Assembly: GCA_039105265.1 (NCBI GenBank)
Contig: JAPFFF010000005.1
Coordinates: forward strand, 4,511,501-4,575,500
Source: Tritrichomonas musculus
Taxonomy: Eukaryota > Parabasalia > Tritrichomonadida > Tritrichomonadidae
Length of the DNA: 64,000 bases
Reading direction: 5' to 3'
The position numbers and the translations under genes were made by a program. The notes below the pieces were generated by a model that was not told where the DNA came from, did not search any database, and worked only from the letters and a program-made list of their open reading frames with translations. This document shows, piece after piece, positions 54,663 through 62,485 of this stretch (position 1 is its first letter; every line of letters begins with the position of its first letter).

Positions 54663-54932
54663 TCAATTATATAGATTCTTTATTGCCTTATTTAATAACT
54701 TTCTAACTTTCATATCACGTTCGTATTTAGCCTTTATAGATTTTATTCTCTTTTCATTCTTAATACTTTGGTTATTTAAAACCTTTCTATAATAACCTAA
54801 TCTCAAATTAATTAATCTTAATGTTTCTGTAGCAAATGTTCGTTTACTATATTTTGGTTTGGTTTGTAAATGCATTTCGGTTTGATTCACTGCGAAGCGG
54901 GGCAACAAACCTTTTTCGTTTGAAGTAGTCAT
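54663..54932 (-). CDS. Small basic protein conserved beside the integrase (element B)
   Basis: An 89-residue protein, the counterpart of the element A gene at 34050. It shares RTFAT-x-TL, YYRKVLNNQS, IKAKYERDMKVRKLL and a final KAIKNLY. It is divergent from the integrase with 68 bases between starts. Retention in two otherwise diverged elements argues for a real function, perhaps in integration or DNA condensation. Not recognised as a known family. Confidence 0.6.
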   Translation of the reverse strand: MTTSNEKGLLPRFAVNQTEMHLQTKPKYSKRTFATETLRLINLRLGYYRKVLNNQSIKNEKRIKSIKAKYERDMKVRKLLNKAIKNLYN

Positions 54933-55000
54933 TTAATTCTTTTAAATGAGAAAAATTTTGAATTATAAATGAACAAAGTTAAATAATTATATTTAAATAA

Positions 55001-56587
55001 ATGGATAAATTCTTATATCAACATCGAAATGAAATTATTGGTTCTGTTTTAAACAGTTTAGATAAATTCAATTATGAAACGTTTGAAAGAGAAGTAAAAG
55101 CATTAATATATAACTATCTTGATGAACATAACCAAAACTATTTTGATGAAGCAAGTGATAATGCAATTGACGAATTCTATCAATTCAATTATTTGATTTT
55201 ACGCGATAATGTCAAAGCAAAAGAAGAAGCATTTAAAAGAAATCAACAAGAATCTAGAATAAGAAATGCCAGAGATTCATTATTCGCAACAATTGCAAGA
55301 GCAAGTAAACCGAAAACAATTGGTGAAGCGCGAAGACTAAAGTATTTTAGAGCTTTAATGGACATTGACCAAGAAAAAGTATATAGAGAATATTTAGATG
55401 AATATAAACGAACTCATAAAGAATTACATGAAACAGTAGCTCATAAAGAAACATTTTCTGATAAGATTAAGAAATTCGTAATAGAACATCCAGATGAATA
55501 CTTTGAATATGACAAGTTTCTTAAAGTAATTAAAGATTGGCCGAAAGGATTATACTCAAATGAGAAATGCTATGAAATATATAAAAACTTATTTTATAAA
55601 CAGCCTGAGAATAATATTCAGATTGAACAAACTCCTATATCTGGTACTATAGGCTTCAAAAGTCCAAACAAAGTTAAAGCGTTGCTAGAAATTAATTCTA
55701 GAATGAAAACTATCGACGAACCCAAATCATCATTCCCATTAAAGGATAATACCAAAAAATACCAATTACATAAAATGTCATCAAGAGACTCTTACATCAT
55801 TGATTTGATGATGGTATATCATCTCTGTTATCTTGTAGCAATAAATATTAATACAAGATACCTTTATGTTAAACTAACAAATATTGAATTAGGTGAAAAC
55901 AAATTCAGTAAACGTGATAAGAAATCATCCAAAAGATACTTGAATGCGTTACGAGCATTGATAGACCAGGGAATGGTAGTTAGATATCTTTCTGGTGATG
56001 GTGAATCTGCCTTTAATTCAGCAGAAGCTCAAGAATTCTATATTAATAATGGAATTACTTTTAGAACAGTTCCAAGACAAGTGAATGGTGCATATCCTGA
56101 TTTCATGAAGTCAGAACAAAGATTAGCCAATAAAACAAGTCCATTACATTCATCATTAGGGATTATAGATAGAGTAATTCGTACTTTACGAGATATGGCA
56201 TATAATATGAAAATCGGTATGATTACTCCAAATGTTATGGAAGATTTGGTTTTCCAATACAATCATGCCCCTCATCAAACTCTAAGTAAATATGCCGGAT
56301 ATCCTGTATCTCCTCAACAAGTTCAGAATGACCATGAATTAGAAAACTATATAGTTAGAAGAATATGTCAAGAGAATTATAACATAAAGAATAGTCCTGG
56401 ATTCAAAATTGAAGAAGGTATGAATGTTAAAGTATACAATGAAACAGATAAGATGCTGAAACGAAGAAGTATTATTCAACCGGGTGAGCACAAAATTATT
56501 GGATTTGAGAATGGATTGTATTTAGTAAAAAGTGGTAAAAATATACAGAAGCTTCCAAGATATCGTTTGGCTCATATGTGGGAATAA
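55001..56587 (+). CDS. Polinton integrase (rve superfamily) of element B
   Basis: A 528-residue protein. Helical N-terminal third. Core acidic residues in YIIDLMMVYHLCY (about 265-277), LSGDGESAF (about 330-338) and LGIIDRVIRTLRD (about 385-397), then FQYNHAPHQTLSKYAG. The C-terminal barrel (VKVYNETDKMLKRRS...LPRYRLAHMWE) parallels that of element A. It should act on the 169-bp terminal repeats of B. The gene overlaps the polymerase gene by 16 bases tail to tail. Confidence 0.85.
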   Translation: MDKFLYQHRNEIIGSVLNSLDKFNYETFEREVKALIYNYLDEHNQNYFDEASDNAIDEFYQFNYLILRDNVKAKEEAFKRNQQESRIRNARDSLFATIARASKPKTIGEARRLKYFRALMDIDQEKVYREYLDEYKRTHKELHETVAHKETFSDKIKKFVIEHPDEYFEYDKFLKVIKDWPKGLYSNEKCYEIYKNLFYKQPENNIQIEQTPISGTIGFKSPNKVKALLEINSRMKTIDEPKSSFPLKDNTKKYQLHKMSSRDSYIIDLMMVYHLCYLVAININTRYLYVKLTNIELGENKFSKRDKKSSKRYLNALRALIDQGMVVRYLSGDGESAFNSAEAQEFYINNGITFRTVPRQVNGAYPDFMKSEQRLANKTSPLHSSLGIIDRVIRTLRDMAYNMKIGMITPNVMEDLVFQYNHAPHQTLSKYAGYPVSPQQVQNDHELENYIVRRICQENYNIKNSPGFKIEEGMNVKVYNETDKMLKRRSIIQPGEHKIIGFENGLYLVKSGKNIQKLPRYRLAHMWE

Positions 56588-59500
56588 TTTGAGGGCTGAA
56601 AGTAGTCATCAATAATTCCCTCTTGATAAAGTGTCTTTATCTTTCTCTCGAATTTTGTTTTTGTTGATACTGTCATGTTTTTGTTCATTTCGAAACATGG
56701 TTGACCTTTAGTTAAGTCAAAGGTCTGAGACTTTCCTTCATACATTGATTTGTATAAAGCTAATGGGTTGTTATTGAATTTCTTTGTTGCATATTTAATG
56801 CTATTTTGAGTAAGGCCTTTGCCGCGTACCATATAATCAATTTCTCCAGTTGAATCTTGAAGTTTATCAATGTACATCTTCTTCATTAAGAAGAATGATT
56901 CAATTGCTTTTGGCATTTCGTCATGGTTATTAATTGTTGGAAAATCTGAATGGAATTGTCCTAAATTAGAGCCAATTAAATCTCTTCCATACTTATTTTT
57001 GAATGCATCAATTAATTTAGGTAAATCATCGACTTCTATATGCATTGAATCTGTATCTTGATAATAGATATGACAGCCTAAGTCAAATGCTAAGCACATA
57101 ACTTCGTTCATAATTCTCTTTGACATACTGAGTACTTGAATCCCAAGTAAGCTAAAATTGAAATGCTTATCAATTGGCTTCTTTACACGTACTGCATGGA
57201 TTTCGCTATCTCCTAATTGAACTTCTTCAATAATTTTGTAATAATTCTTAAACATATATTTGTTTAAATCCTCTTCATTATCAAAATATTTCCAATCTTT
57301 ATCAACTGGTTTCTCGATAGTTTTACCATAACATGAATTCATGATTAGTTTATATAATTGCTGAAGAGGATTCTTTTGTTTCTTGTATTCTAATCTTTTA
57401 TTGAAAATATGTCTAATGACTTTCTGAATTGTATCATCAGTTCCGCTATTCCAATAATAGCCTTTAATTAGTTCAAATTCTATTTTCTGAAAATTAATCA
57501 AATCCTCCAAAGCAATGTTATCGACTACCATCGTGACAGGGTCTGTTATGTTGTCGTTATTTAAGTTAAGACCTTCTTTAGTTTTCTGAACAATTAACGG
57601 AAATGCGTAGTGTTTGTTCACTTTTGTAATCTTAATCTCAACAACATATGCATCAACTGATTGAAGAAATTTCATATTCAATTGCTCTGGTTGAATCACT
57701 TTAGGAATACCTTTCACTGTCTTCAGTCTAGCCATAGCTGAAGGATATAATGAGACTGCATCAAAATCACTTAAAGGTTTAGTGGTATGCCATTTCTTAT
57801 TATAAGCAGTCATGCATCTTCCACCATAAATAGCATGAGACATAAAATGTCTAACAACACCACCAACTTTATAAAGATTATGATTATAGTAAACATTCTG
57901 ATTGAATACTTCATTAGCTAAAGCTGAGATTGAAATGAATTTATATGGGTCAATTTTGAAATCTTTCAAGAATCCTTCACGAAATGCATTAAATCCTAAA
58001 CGAAGAATGTTCACATCTTGCTTACAGTAAAATTCACAGTATTTGTACATATCAAATTCTGTTTCAGATAATCTGCAACCTTCAACAGAATCAATATTAG
58101 AATTGAATAATTTGTAATCTTCTTCTGTCCACTCTTTGTCCTCATCTTTACCTGCTTCACTGATTATGCCAATATTTGTCTTTAATCTTTCCAATGTGTA
58201 ATACTTGTATGGGAAGATTTCTTTCTGTACTTTGGGCAAGTTGAACATAGCTGGAAAATCACTTAACTTAGATGAAATCATAGGATAAGAATCTCTGAAA
58301 TGAATAGTCTTACGTTCAAACTTAATATCTGCCTTCATAACTTTACTTCCTTTGATAATTGATTTGTTCATTCCATATTTCGCTAACATTCTGATATCAT
58401 AAGCTAAATTATGAAAGTATACTACATCACCATCCTCTAAATACTTCAATAACTTAACTGCACAATCTTCACCTTTCCAACATTTATTAATTTCACCAGA
58501 TTCATTCTGTAATACTACCATATAAGGTTTATGAATCGAATCGCTAACATCAGCTTCAAAGTCTGCATAAAAGTAATTCGTTATCTTATCTTTGGTTTTC
58601 CAATTAGATGGTGCAATCAATTGAGTACAGTGTTCAGGGTCATAATCTAAATTGATACTGTCTAAATCATTCTTAACTTCATCATAAAACGTTGTTTTTA
58701 GAATCATTGCTTCACCAAAAGTAATTGGTACAAAATATCCATTTTGCATCAAAGTTCTAACTAAGTTAGATGATTTCATATAGTATCTAGCATTAATGAA
58801 ATGGTCTCCTTTAAATTCTTTGTTGAATTGCTCATCAGTTCTATCGGATAAATTCTTTATATAATCAGTTGAAAATGGTGTAACTTCCTCTAGAAAGTAA
58901 TGTGACTCATAAATATTCATGTGATGAATTCTATTTGACTCTGGATTAGCAACTCCTAAATAATTCTTCTTTACATGATTCTTAACTGAATAAACTTGTT
59001 CTTTTACTTTCTTTGCCTTTTCATTTATGAAAGTTAATTTAATTTGTATCTTGAATTCATTACAAATTTGTTCAATACATCCTTGTGAAAGATATCTTCT
59101 ATTAATTCTTAAACGAATCTTATTTAAAGTCTCTTCATCGTACTGACCAGTTTGCTTAAGTGCATAAACAAAACAGTTATCATCTAATTCTTTTCGTTGT
59201 GACTTACCTTCAACTAAAGTATCAAATATCTGTAATCTATTCAAATATTCAATAATCATTTTAGGTACATCTGGTTTGATTAAATATCTAAAGAATGAGC
59301 CACCTCTATCATTGCTACTATCAAATTTCTGATATTCATTAAACCTAATTTCATCAAACATTGACCAATCAGGTAACTTGCTACCTCCATCTTCGTAAAA
59401 GTATTCAGCTGGAGTTGTATCTAAGTCGAATAACAAATGCCTTTCTTCTAAATTCTTCATTAGTTGATTTAAAGATTCTTCATCTAATGGTTTTGTATGC

Positions 59501-60081
59501 CACTGTCCATTAACTTTAAATTGTATCTTGTATTTCCCAATAATAGGAAGAGTTAAAATGTGTTCTTGAAAGAAATTCTTTAATGGCTCAAATATTAGTT
59601 CTCTACCTACATTAGTTAATTTAGTAAAATCAATGCGCCAATTAGTTTTGTGTCTAAGTAGGTGGTCAATTATATCATCAACTACTTCTTTCTGTGAAGA
59701 TTCTTGTTCCTTCCATTCTTTAAATGATTGCATAACTTGCTTATTTTCTTCAGCTGGCGTTAACTGGAGAAATTCATCAGCATCAGTTTTTGGGTTAAAA
59801 TGATGATACTCTTTTAGTTTCTTAGCATGAGCTGGCAATTCTTTCAGCAAATCTTTATTCTTATTCATAGCAGCATCAATTCCCATAAAATAATAGAAAA
59901 TTGGGTCATATTCAAAAGGCCCTTTATAATTAGTTTCTGCTAAATAATCTTTAATTTCATCAATTAATGCTTTTCTTACATCTTTCACAAATGGAAGTTT
60001 TTCATATTCCTCCAAAGTAGTAGCAGAAGGATTAACAATTTTAAATAATTCGAATAATTTCTCAGTACTTATTGCTTTCAT
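56572..60081 (-). CDS. Protein-primed family B DNA polymerase (pPolB) of element B
   Basis: 1169 residues. Exonuclease motifs YADFEADVSD (about 500), VYFHNLAYDIRM (about 550) and YCKQDVNILR. Polymerase motifs SDFDAVSLYPSAM (about 770), KLIMNSCYGK (about 915) and YYQDTDSM (about 1005). An N-terminal domain with DDNCFVYALKQTG and HHMNIYESHYFLEE matches the Cys/His domain in the element A polymerase. All catalytic acidic residues are present. The start at 60081 follows the TCTCATCTAAAA block shared with two other B genes. It replicates the element by protein priming at its ends, by family knowledge. Confidence 0.9.
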   Translation of the reverse strand: MKAISTEKLFELFKIVNPSATTLEEYEKLPFVKDVRKALIDEIKDYLAETNYKGPFEYDPIFYYFMGIDAAMNKNKDLLKELPAHAKKLKEYHHFNPKTDADEFLQLTPAEENKQVMQSFKEWKEQESSQKEVVDDIIDHLLRHKTNWRIDFTKLTNVGRELIFEPLKNFFQEHILTLPIIGKYKIQFKVNGQWHTKPLDEESLNQLMKNLEERHLLFDLDTTPAEYFYEDGGSKLPDWSMFDEIRFNEYQKFDSSNDRGGSFFRYLIKPDVPKMIIEYLNRLQIFDTLVEGKSQRKELDDNCFVYALKQTGQYDEETLNKIRLRINRRYLSQGCIEQICNEFKIQIKLTFINEKAKKVKEQVYSVKNHVKKNYLGVANPESNRIHHMNIYESHYFLEEVTPFSTDYIKNLSDRTDEQFNKEFKGDHFINARYYMKSSNLVRTLMQNGYFVPITFGEAMILKTTFYDEVKNDLDSINLDYDPEHCTQLIAPSNWKTKDKITNYFYADFEADVSDSIHKPYMVVLQNESGEINKCWKGEDCAVKLLKYLEDGDVVYFHNLAYDIRMLAKYGMNKSIIKGSKVMKADIKFERKTIHFRDSYPMISSKLSDFPAMFNLPKVQKEIFPYKYYTLERLKTNIGIISEAGKDEDKEWTEEDYKLFNSNIDSVEGCRLSETEFDMYKYCEFYCKQDVNILRLGFNAFREGFLKDFKIDPYKFISISALANEVFNQNVYYNHNLYKVGGVVRHFMSHAIYGGRCMTAYNKKWHTTKPLSDFDAVSLYPSAMARLKTVKGIPKVIQPEQLNMKFLQSVDAYVVEIKITKVNKHYAFPLIVQKTKEGLNLNNDNITDPVTMVVDNIALEDLINFQKIEFELIKGYYWNSGTDDTIQKVIRHIFNKRLEYKKQKNPLQQLYKLIMNSCYGKTIEKPVDKDWKYFDNEEDLNKYMFKNYYKIIEEVQLGDSEIHAVRVKKPIDKHFNFSLLGIQVLSMSKRIMNEVMCLAFDLGCHIYYQDTDSMHIEVDDLPKLIDAFKNKYGRDLIGSNLGQFHSDFPTINNHDEMPKAIESFFLMKKMYIDKLQDSTGEIDYMVRGKGLTQNSIKYATKKFNNNPLALYKSMYEGKSQTFDLTKGQPCFEMNKNMTVSTKTKFERKIKTLYQEGIIDDYFQPSNYSHI

Positions 60082-60095
60082 TTTTAGATGAGATA
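60082..60095 (-). promoter_or_regulatory. Shared promoter block of element B (polymerase gene)
   Basis: On the minus strand TTATCTCATCTAAA runs up to the polymerase start codon. The same block ends both terminal repeats, before the genes at 48739 and 61010. It contains TCATC, close to the host initiator. Confidence 0.5.
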
Positions 60096-60503
60096 AATTA
60101 TTAATTTAAAACAAATATTAAATCTAAAAATATTTGAGAAAAAATTGAAAAAGTTAATTTAAAAATAATAGAGAAATGCTATGTGAAAAAAATTGTTCTC
60201 TTTATTAATATGTAACCATATTTTTGAGAGCTGAATTAATTGAGACTAGAATTTTTAAAATTGAGACTAGAATTAATTGAGAGGGTGTTGGGAATTGAGA
60301 GCTGAATTAAATTGAGAGCTGAAGTAATTAAAAGTTGAACTAATTGAGAGCTGAAGTAATTGAGAGCTGAACTAATTCAGAGCTGAAGTAATTGAGAGCT
60401 GAACTAATTCAGAGCTGAAGTAATTGAGACTAGATTTAATTGATAATTATAAAATTTTAAACTTTTTCTGAAAAAATCTTGAGTATAAAAATAAATTTAT
60501 AAT
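60082..60503. repeat. Minisatellite of 16-bp units between polymerase and right-end gene of element B
   Basis: From about 60220 to 60440 the unit GAGAGCTGAAGTAATT and variants (GAGACTAGAATTAATT, GAGCTGAACTAATTCA) repeat a dozen times. This is the longest non-coding stretch of element B. Repeat blocks at this position might serve replication or packaging; no evidence beyond the repeats. Confidence 0.75.
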
Positions 60504-61010
60504 TTACTTAATATTATGTCCCATTCTTGCATGATATTCATCCCAATCATGTGCTCCAGGAAATTGACCTAAATGAGGACGATAATGATTATGCTTCCAG
60601 TTCTTAAATTTGACACAATAAATCTTATTGTTATATTTATATCGGATAGGTGTTTGTCCATTCTTATATTCGCTAATTAATTCACAGCCTTCTTTTGCTA
60701 ATTCACTCGCAACTCTCTTAGTGTCATAAAAACGAGGATTAATTAAGAATTTATTCCAATCTGTTGGATTGAATAGTTTATATTCTTTTTCAATAAACAC
60801 TAATACCATATTGTTATGCTTTGGTTTTCTACCTTTCTTTTCTTCATAAAATTTATCTAATTCATTTGCTTTTTTATAAACATCTAATTCTTCTTCATTT
60901 ATACTTTTCATTTCACAAGTCATAGAATAAAGTTTATTAATAGTATCTGTAAAAAAATTTAAATCAATTATTGAATTATATTTCGCAATGACATTTAATC
61001 TATCAAACAT
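60504..61010 (-). CDS. Hypothetical protein of element B, right-end gene
   Basis: A 168-residue protein starting at the very end of the right terminal repeat (MFDRLNVIAKYNSIIDL). Helical first half; the second half is basic with many aromatic and His residues (KFKNWKHNHYRPHLGQF, then DWDEYHARMGHNIK), possibly a nuclease-like or nucleic-acid-binding fold. No family recognised. Position next to the terminus and the shared promoter block link it to the left-end gene. Confidence 0.5.
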   Translation of the reverse strand: MFDRLNVIAKYNSIIDLNFFTDTINKLYSMTCEMKSINEEELDVYKKANELDKFYEEKKGRKPKHNNMVLVFIEKEYKLFNPTDWNKFLINPRFYDTKRVASELAKEGCELISEYKNGQTPIRYKYNNKIYCVKFKNWKHNHYRPHLGQFPGAHDWDEYHARMGHNIK

Positions 61011-61178
61011 TTTAGATGAGATAAAAAATTAAATAAAAATATACCTGCCATTATTCTGATAGCTATTAGAATGCTGAGAATTCAGTGTGAAAACTCCTGC
61101 TAAAATGTGATGTTCTAAAATCATTGGAAAACGAACAAAAAGGGCGTAGTCCTTTTTGGGCGTTTTCACTATACTACT
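61010..61178 (-). repeat. Element B right terminal inverted repeat (169 bp)
   Basis: The exact inverted copy of 48561-48729. Outside it lies ACATC (61179-61183), the second copy of the target duplication. Confidence 0.9.
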
Positions 61179-61357
61179 ACATCAAGGGATTTGACTACTT
61201 TATTATAACTTATCCAATTATATTCGTCAACATAAAGTGCTGCTCCATCAGAAGTAAAAACATCATTTGGTAAATCTTGAAGTCTTTCCATATCAGTACT
61301 ATTTATTGGAGGTGAGAAGTGTAAATTACATTTGCATACGAGAATTTTTTCTCCCAT
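61179..61357 (-). pseudogene. Right-hand part of the element A gene disrupted by element B
   Basis: It begins with the ATG at 61357. The opening strand KILVCKCNLHFSPPI and acidic middle (NDVFTSDGAALYVDEYNW) match the first half of family X proteins. The gene continues on the other side of element B (48,381-48,560). The insertion is clean and the flanking target duplication is intact. Confidence 0.6.
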
Positions 61358-61389
61358 TTTTTTTCATTTTAAAAAAAAAATTTAGCATT

Positions 61390-62436
61390 TTAAAACTCAT
61401 AATTATCATTCATATATTCATCTATATTTTGCCATTCATATGTATCATCATTATTATTTTGATTAAACCAACCATCATCTATTTCGAGTCCTGGCTTCTT
61501 ATGAGTCTTTAAATATTGTTGTCTAGCTTTATTAATTTTCTCTTTTGTCTTCTTATTTTGAACTTTTGGACTTTTGATAACTTTCTTTTTCTTAACAATC
61601 TTCTTCTTTTTCTTTCTTCGAAGAGGAGCTTCTGCAGCTCTACGAGGAGGACTGATAGGAGGAGGCATAGCATCTTGATCAGAATCAGATTCGTTATCAG
61701 GAGCTTGTCTAATATCATCTCCATCCCAATGTCTTGGCATACCGTCATCTGAATCACTTTCTGGATTACTATCATCTAGATTATCAAAATTATATAGATC
61801 ATTATCATCTCCTCCAATATTATCATCAGAAGAATTAAAATCTGGTATATCATCGAGTCTTCTTTGTTGTTGTTGTTGTTGTCTTCGTCTTTGATTTTGA
61901 TTTTGAACATTCCAATTTTCAATATCATATTCTGTTAAATCTTTATTTTTGACTCTCTGAACTTGTCGACATCTTATTTCGATATTGTTTATTTGAGCTT
62001 CTCCTTTTTTGATTTGGATTTTGACACCTTGTCTTTGATGAAATAATCCTGTGTTATGATCTTTATCTCCAAATAATCCATATATCATTCCAAAAACAGT
62101 TATCTTCTTTTTTTTACAAAATTCAGCAAAATTATTACAGCTATCAAGAAATAAATCTGCAATTTTCCATTCGTAAGTATCAACAAAAATTCTGATTTTT
62201 GGATAGCGCTGAGGCCCATGTCTTCTGTTTTGAGCTCTTCTTTCTGGAGCTCTGTTTTGAGGATTTCTTTCTGATTCTGGGATTATAAAAACATCATTAG
62301 GATTTTTTCCTAAATCTTCTTCCAAAATTAATTCTGGACACCAAGTAGCTCTATCATCAGAGTCTCTTATTTTATTAACTCCTCTTCGAACATAAAGAGA
62401 ACTCTCAAGAGGTAAAAAATATTTGTCTTTTGGCAT
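61390..62436 (-). CDS. Family X-like protein of element A with long disordered tail
   Basis: 348 residues. The first 130 residues hold a family X-like domain: strands YFLPLESSLYVRRGV and KIRIFVDTYEWK, a helix ADLFLDSCNNFAEFC and KKKKITVFGMIYGLFGD. The remainder is disordered: a Gln/Arg run (QRRRQQQQQQRR), acidic Asp/Asn stretches, a Pro-rich spot and a strongly basic KKKKKIVKKKK block, with an acidic end. The mixture suggests a nuclear or virion DNA-associated protein. Function unknown. Confidence 0.5.
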   Translation of the reverse strand: MPKDKYFLPLESSLYVRRGVNKIRDSDDRATWCPELILEEDLGKNPNDVFIIPESERNPQNRAPERRAQNRRHGPQRYPKIRIFVDTYEWKIADLFLDSCNNFAEFCKKKKITVFGMIYGLFGDKDHNTGLFHQRQGVKIQIKKGEAQINNIEIRCRQVQRVKNKDLTEYDIENWNVQNQNQRRRQQQQQQRRLDDIPDFNSSDDNIGGDDNDLYNFDNLDDSNPESDSDDGMPRHWDGDDIRQAPDNESDSDQDAMPPPISPPRRAAEAPLRRKKKKKIVKKKKVIKSPKVQNKKTKEKINKARQQYLKTHKKPGLEIDDGWFNQNNNDDTYEWQNIDEYMNDNYEF

Positions 62437-62485
62437 AAAAAATTATATTTCAAAAAATTTAAAATAAAAAAATTTAATTGTTTAT

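Larger units (their letters stand above)
48561..61178. mobile_element. Polinton/Maverick element B, 12.6 kb, nested in element A
   Basis: It is bounded by identical 169-bp inverted repeats starting AGTAGTATAG, consistent with the 5'-AG Polinton terminus. ACATC flanks both ends as a 5-base target duplication (Polintons usually make 6; a shifted register gives TACATCA). Inside are a protein-primed polymerase, rve integrase, A32-type packaging ATPase and candidate virion genes, packed on both strands. It looks whole, with no obvious breaks in its main genes. Identical repeats imply a recent insertion. It is at the small end of the family's size range. Confidence 0.85.

Noticed and set aside
60504-61010. 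Adenovirus-type cysteine protease for the right-end gene of element B
   Set aside because: Although Polintons often carry such a protease, I could not find a His-Asp/Glu-Gln-Cys arrangement in this protein.
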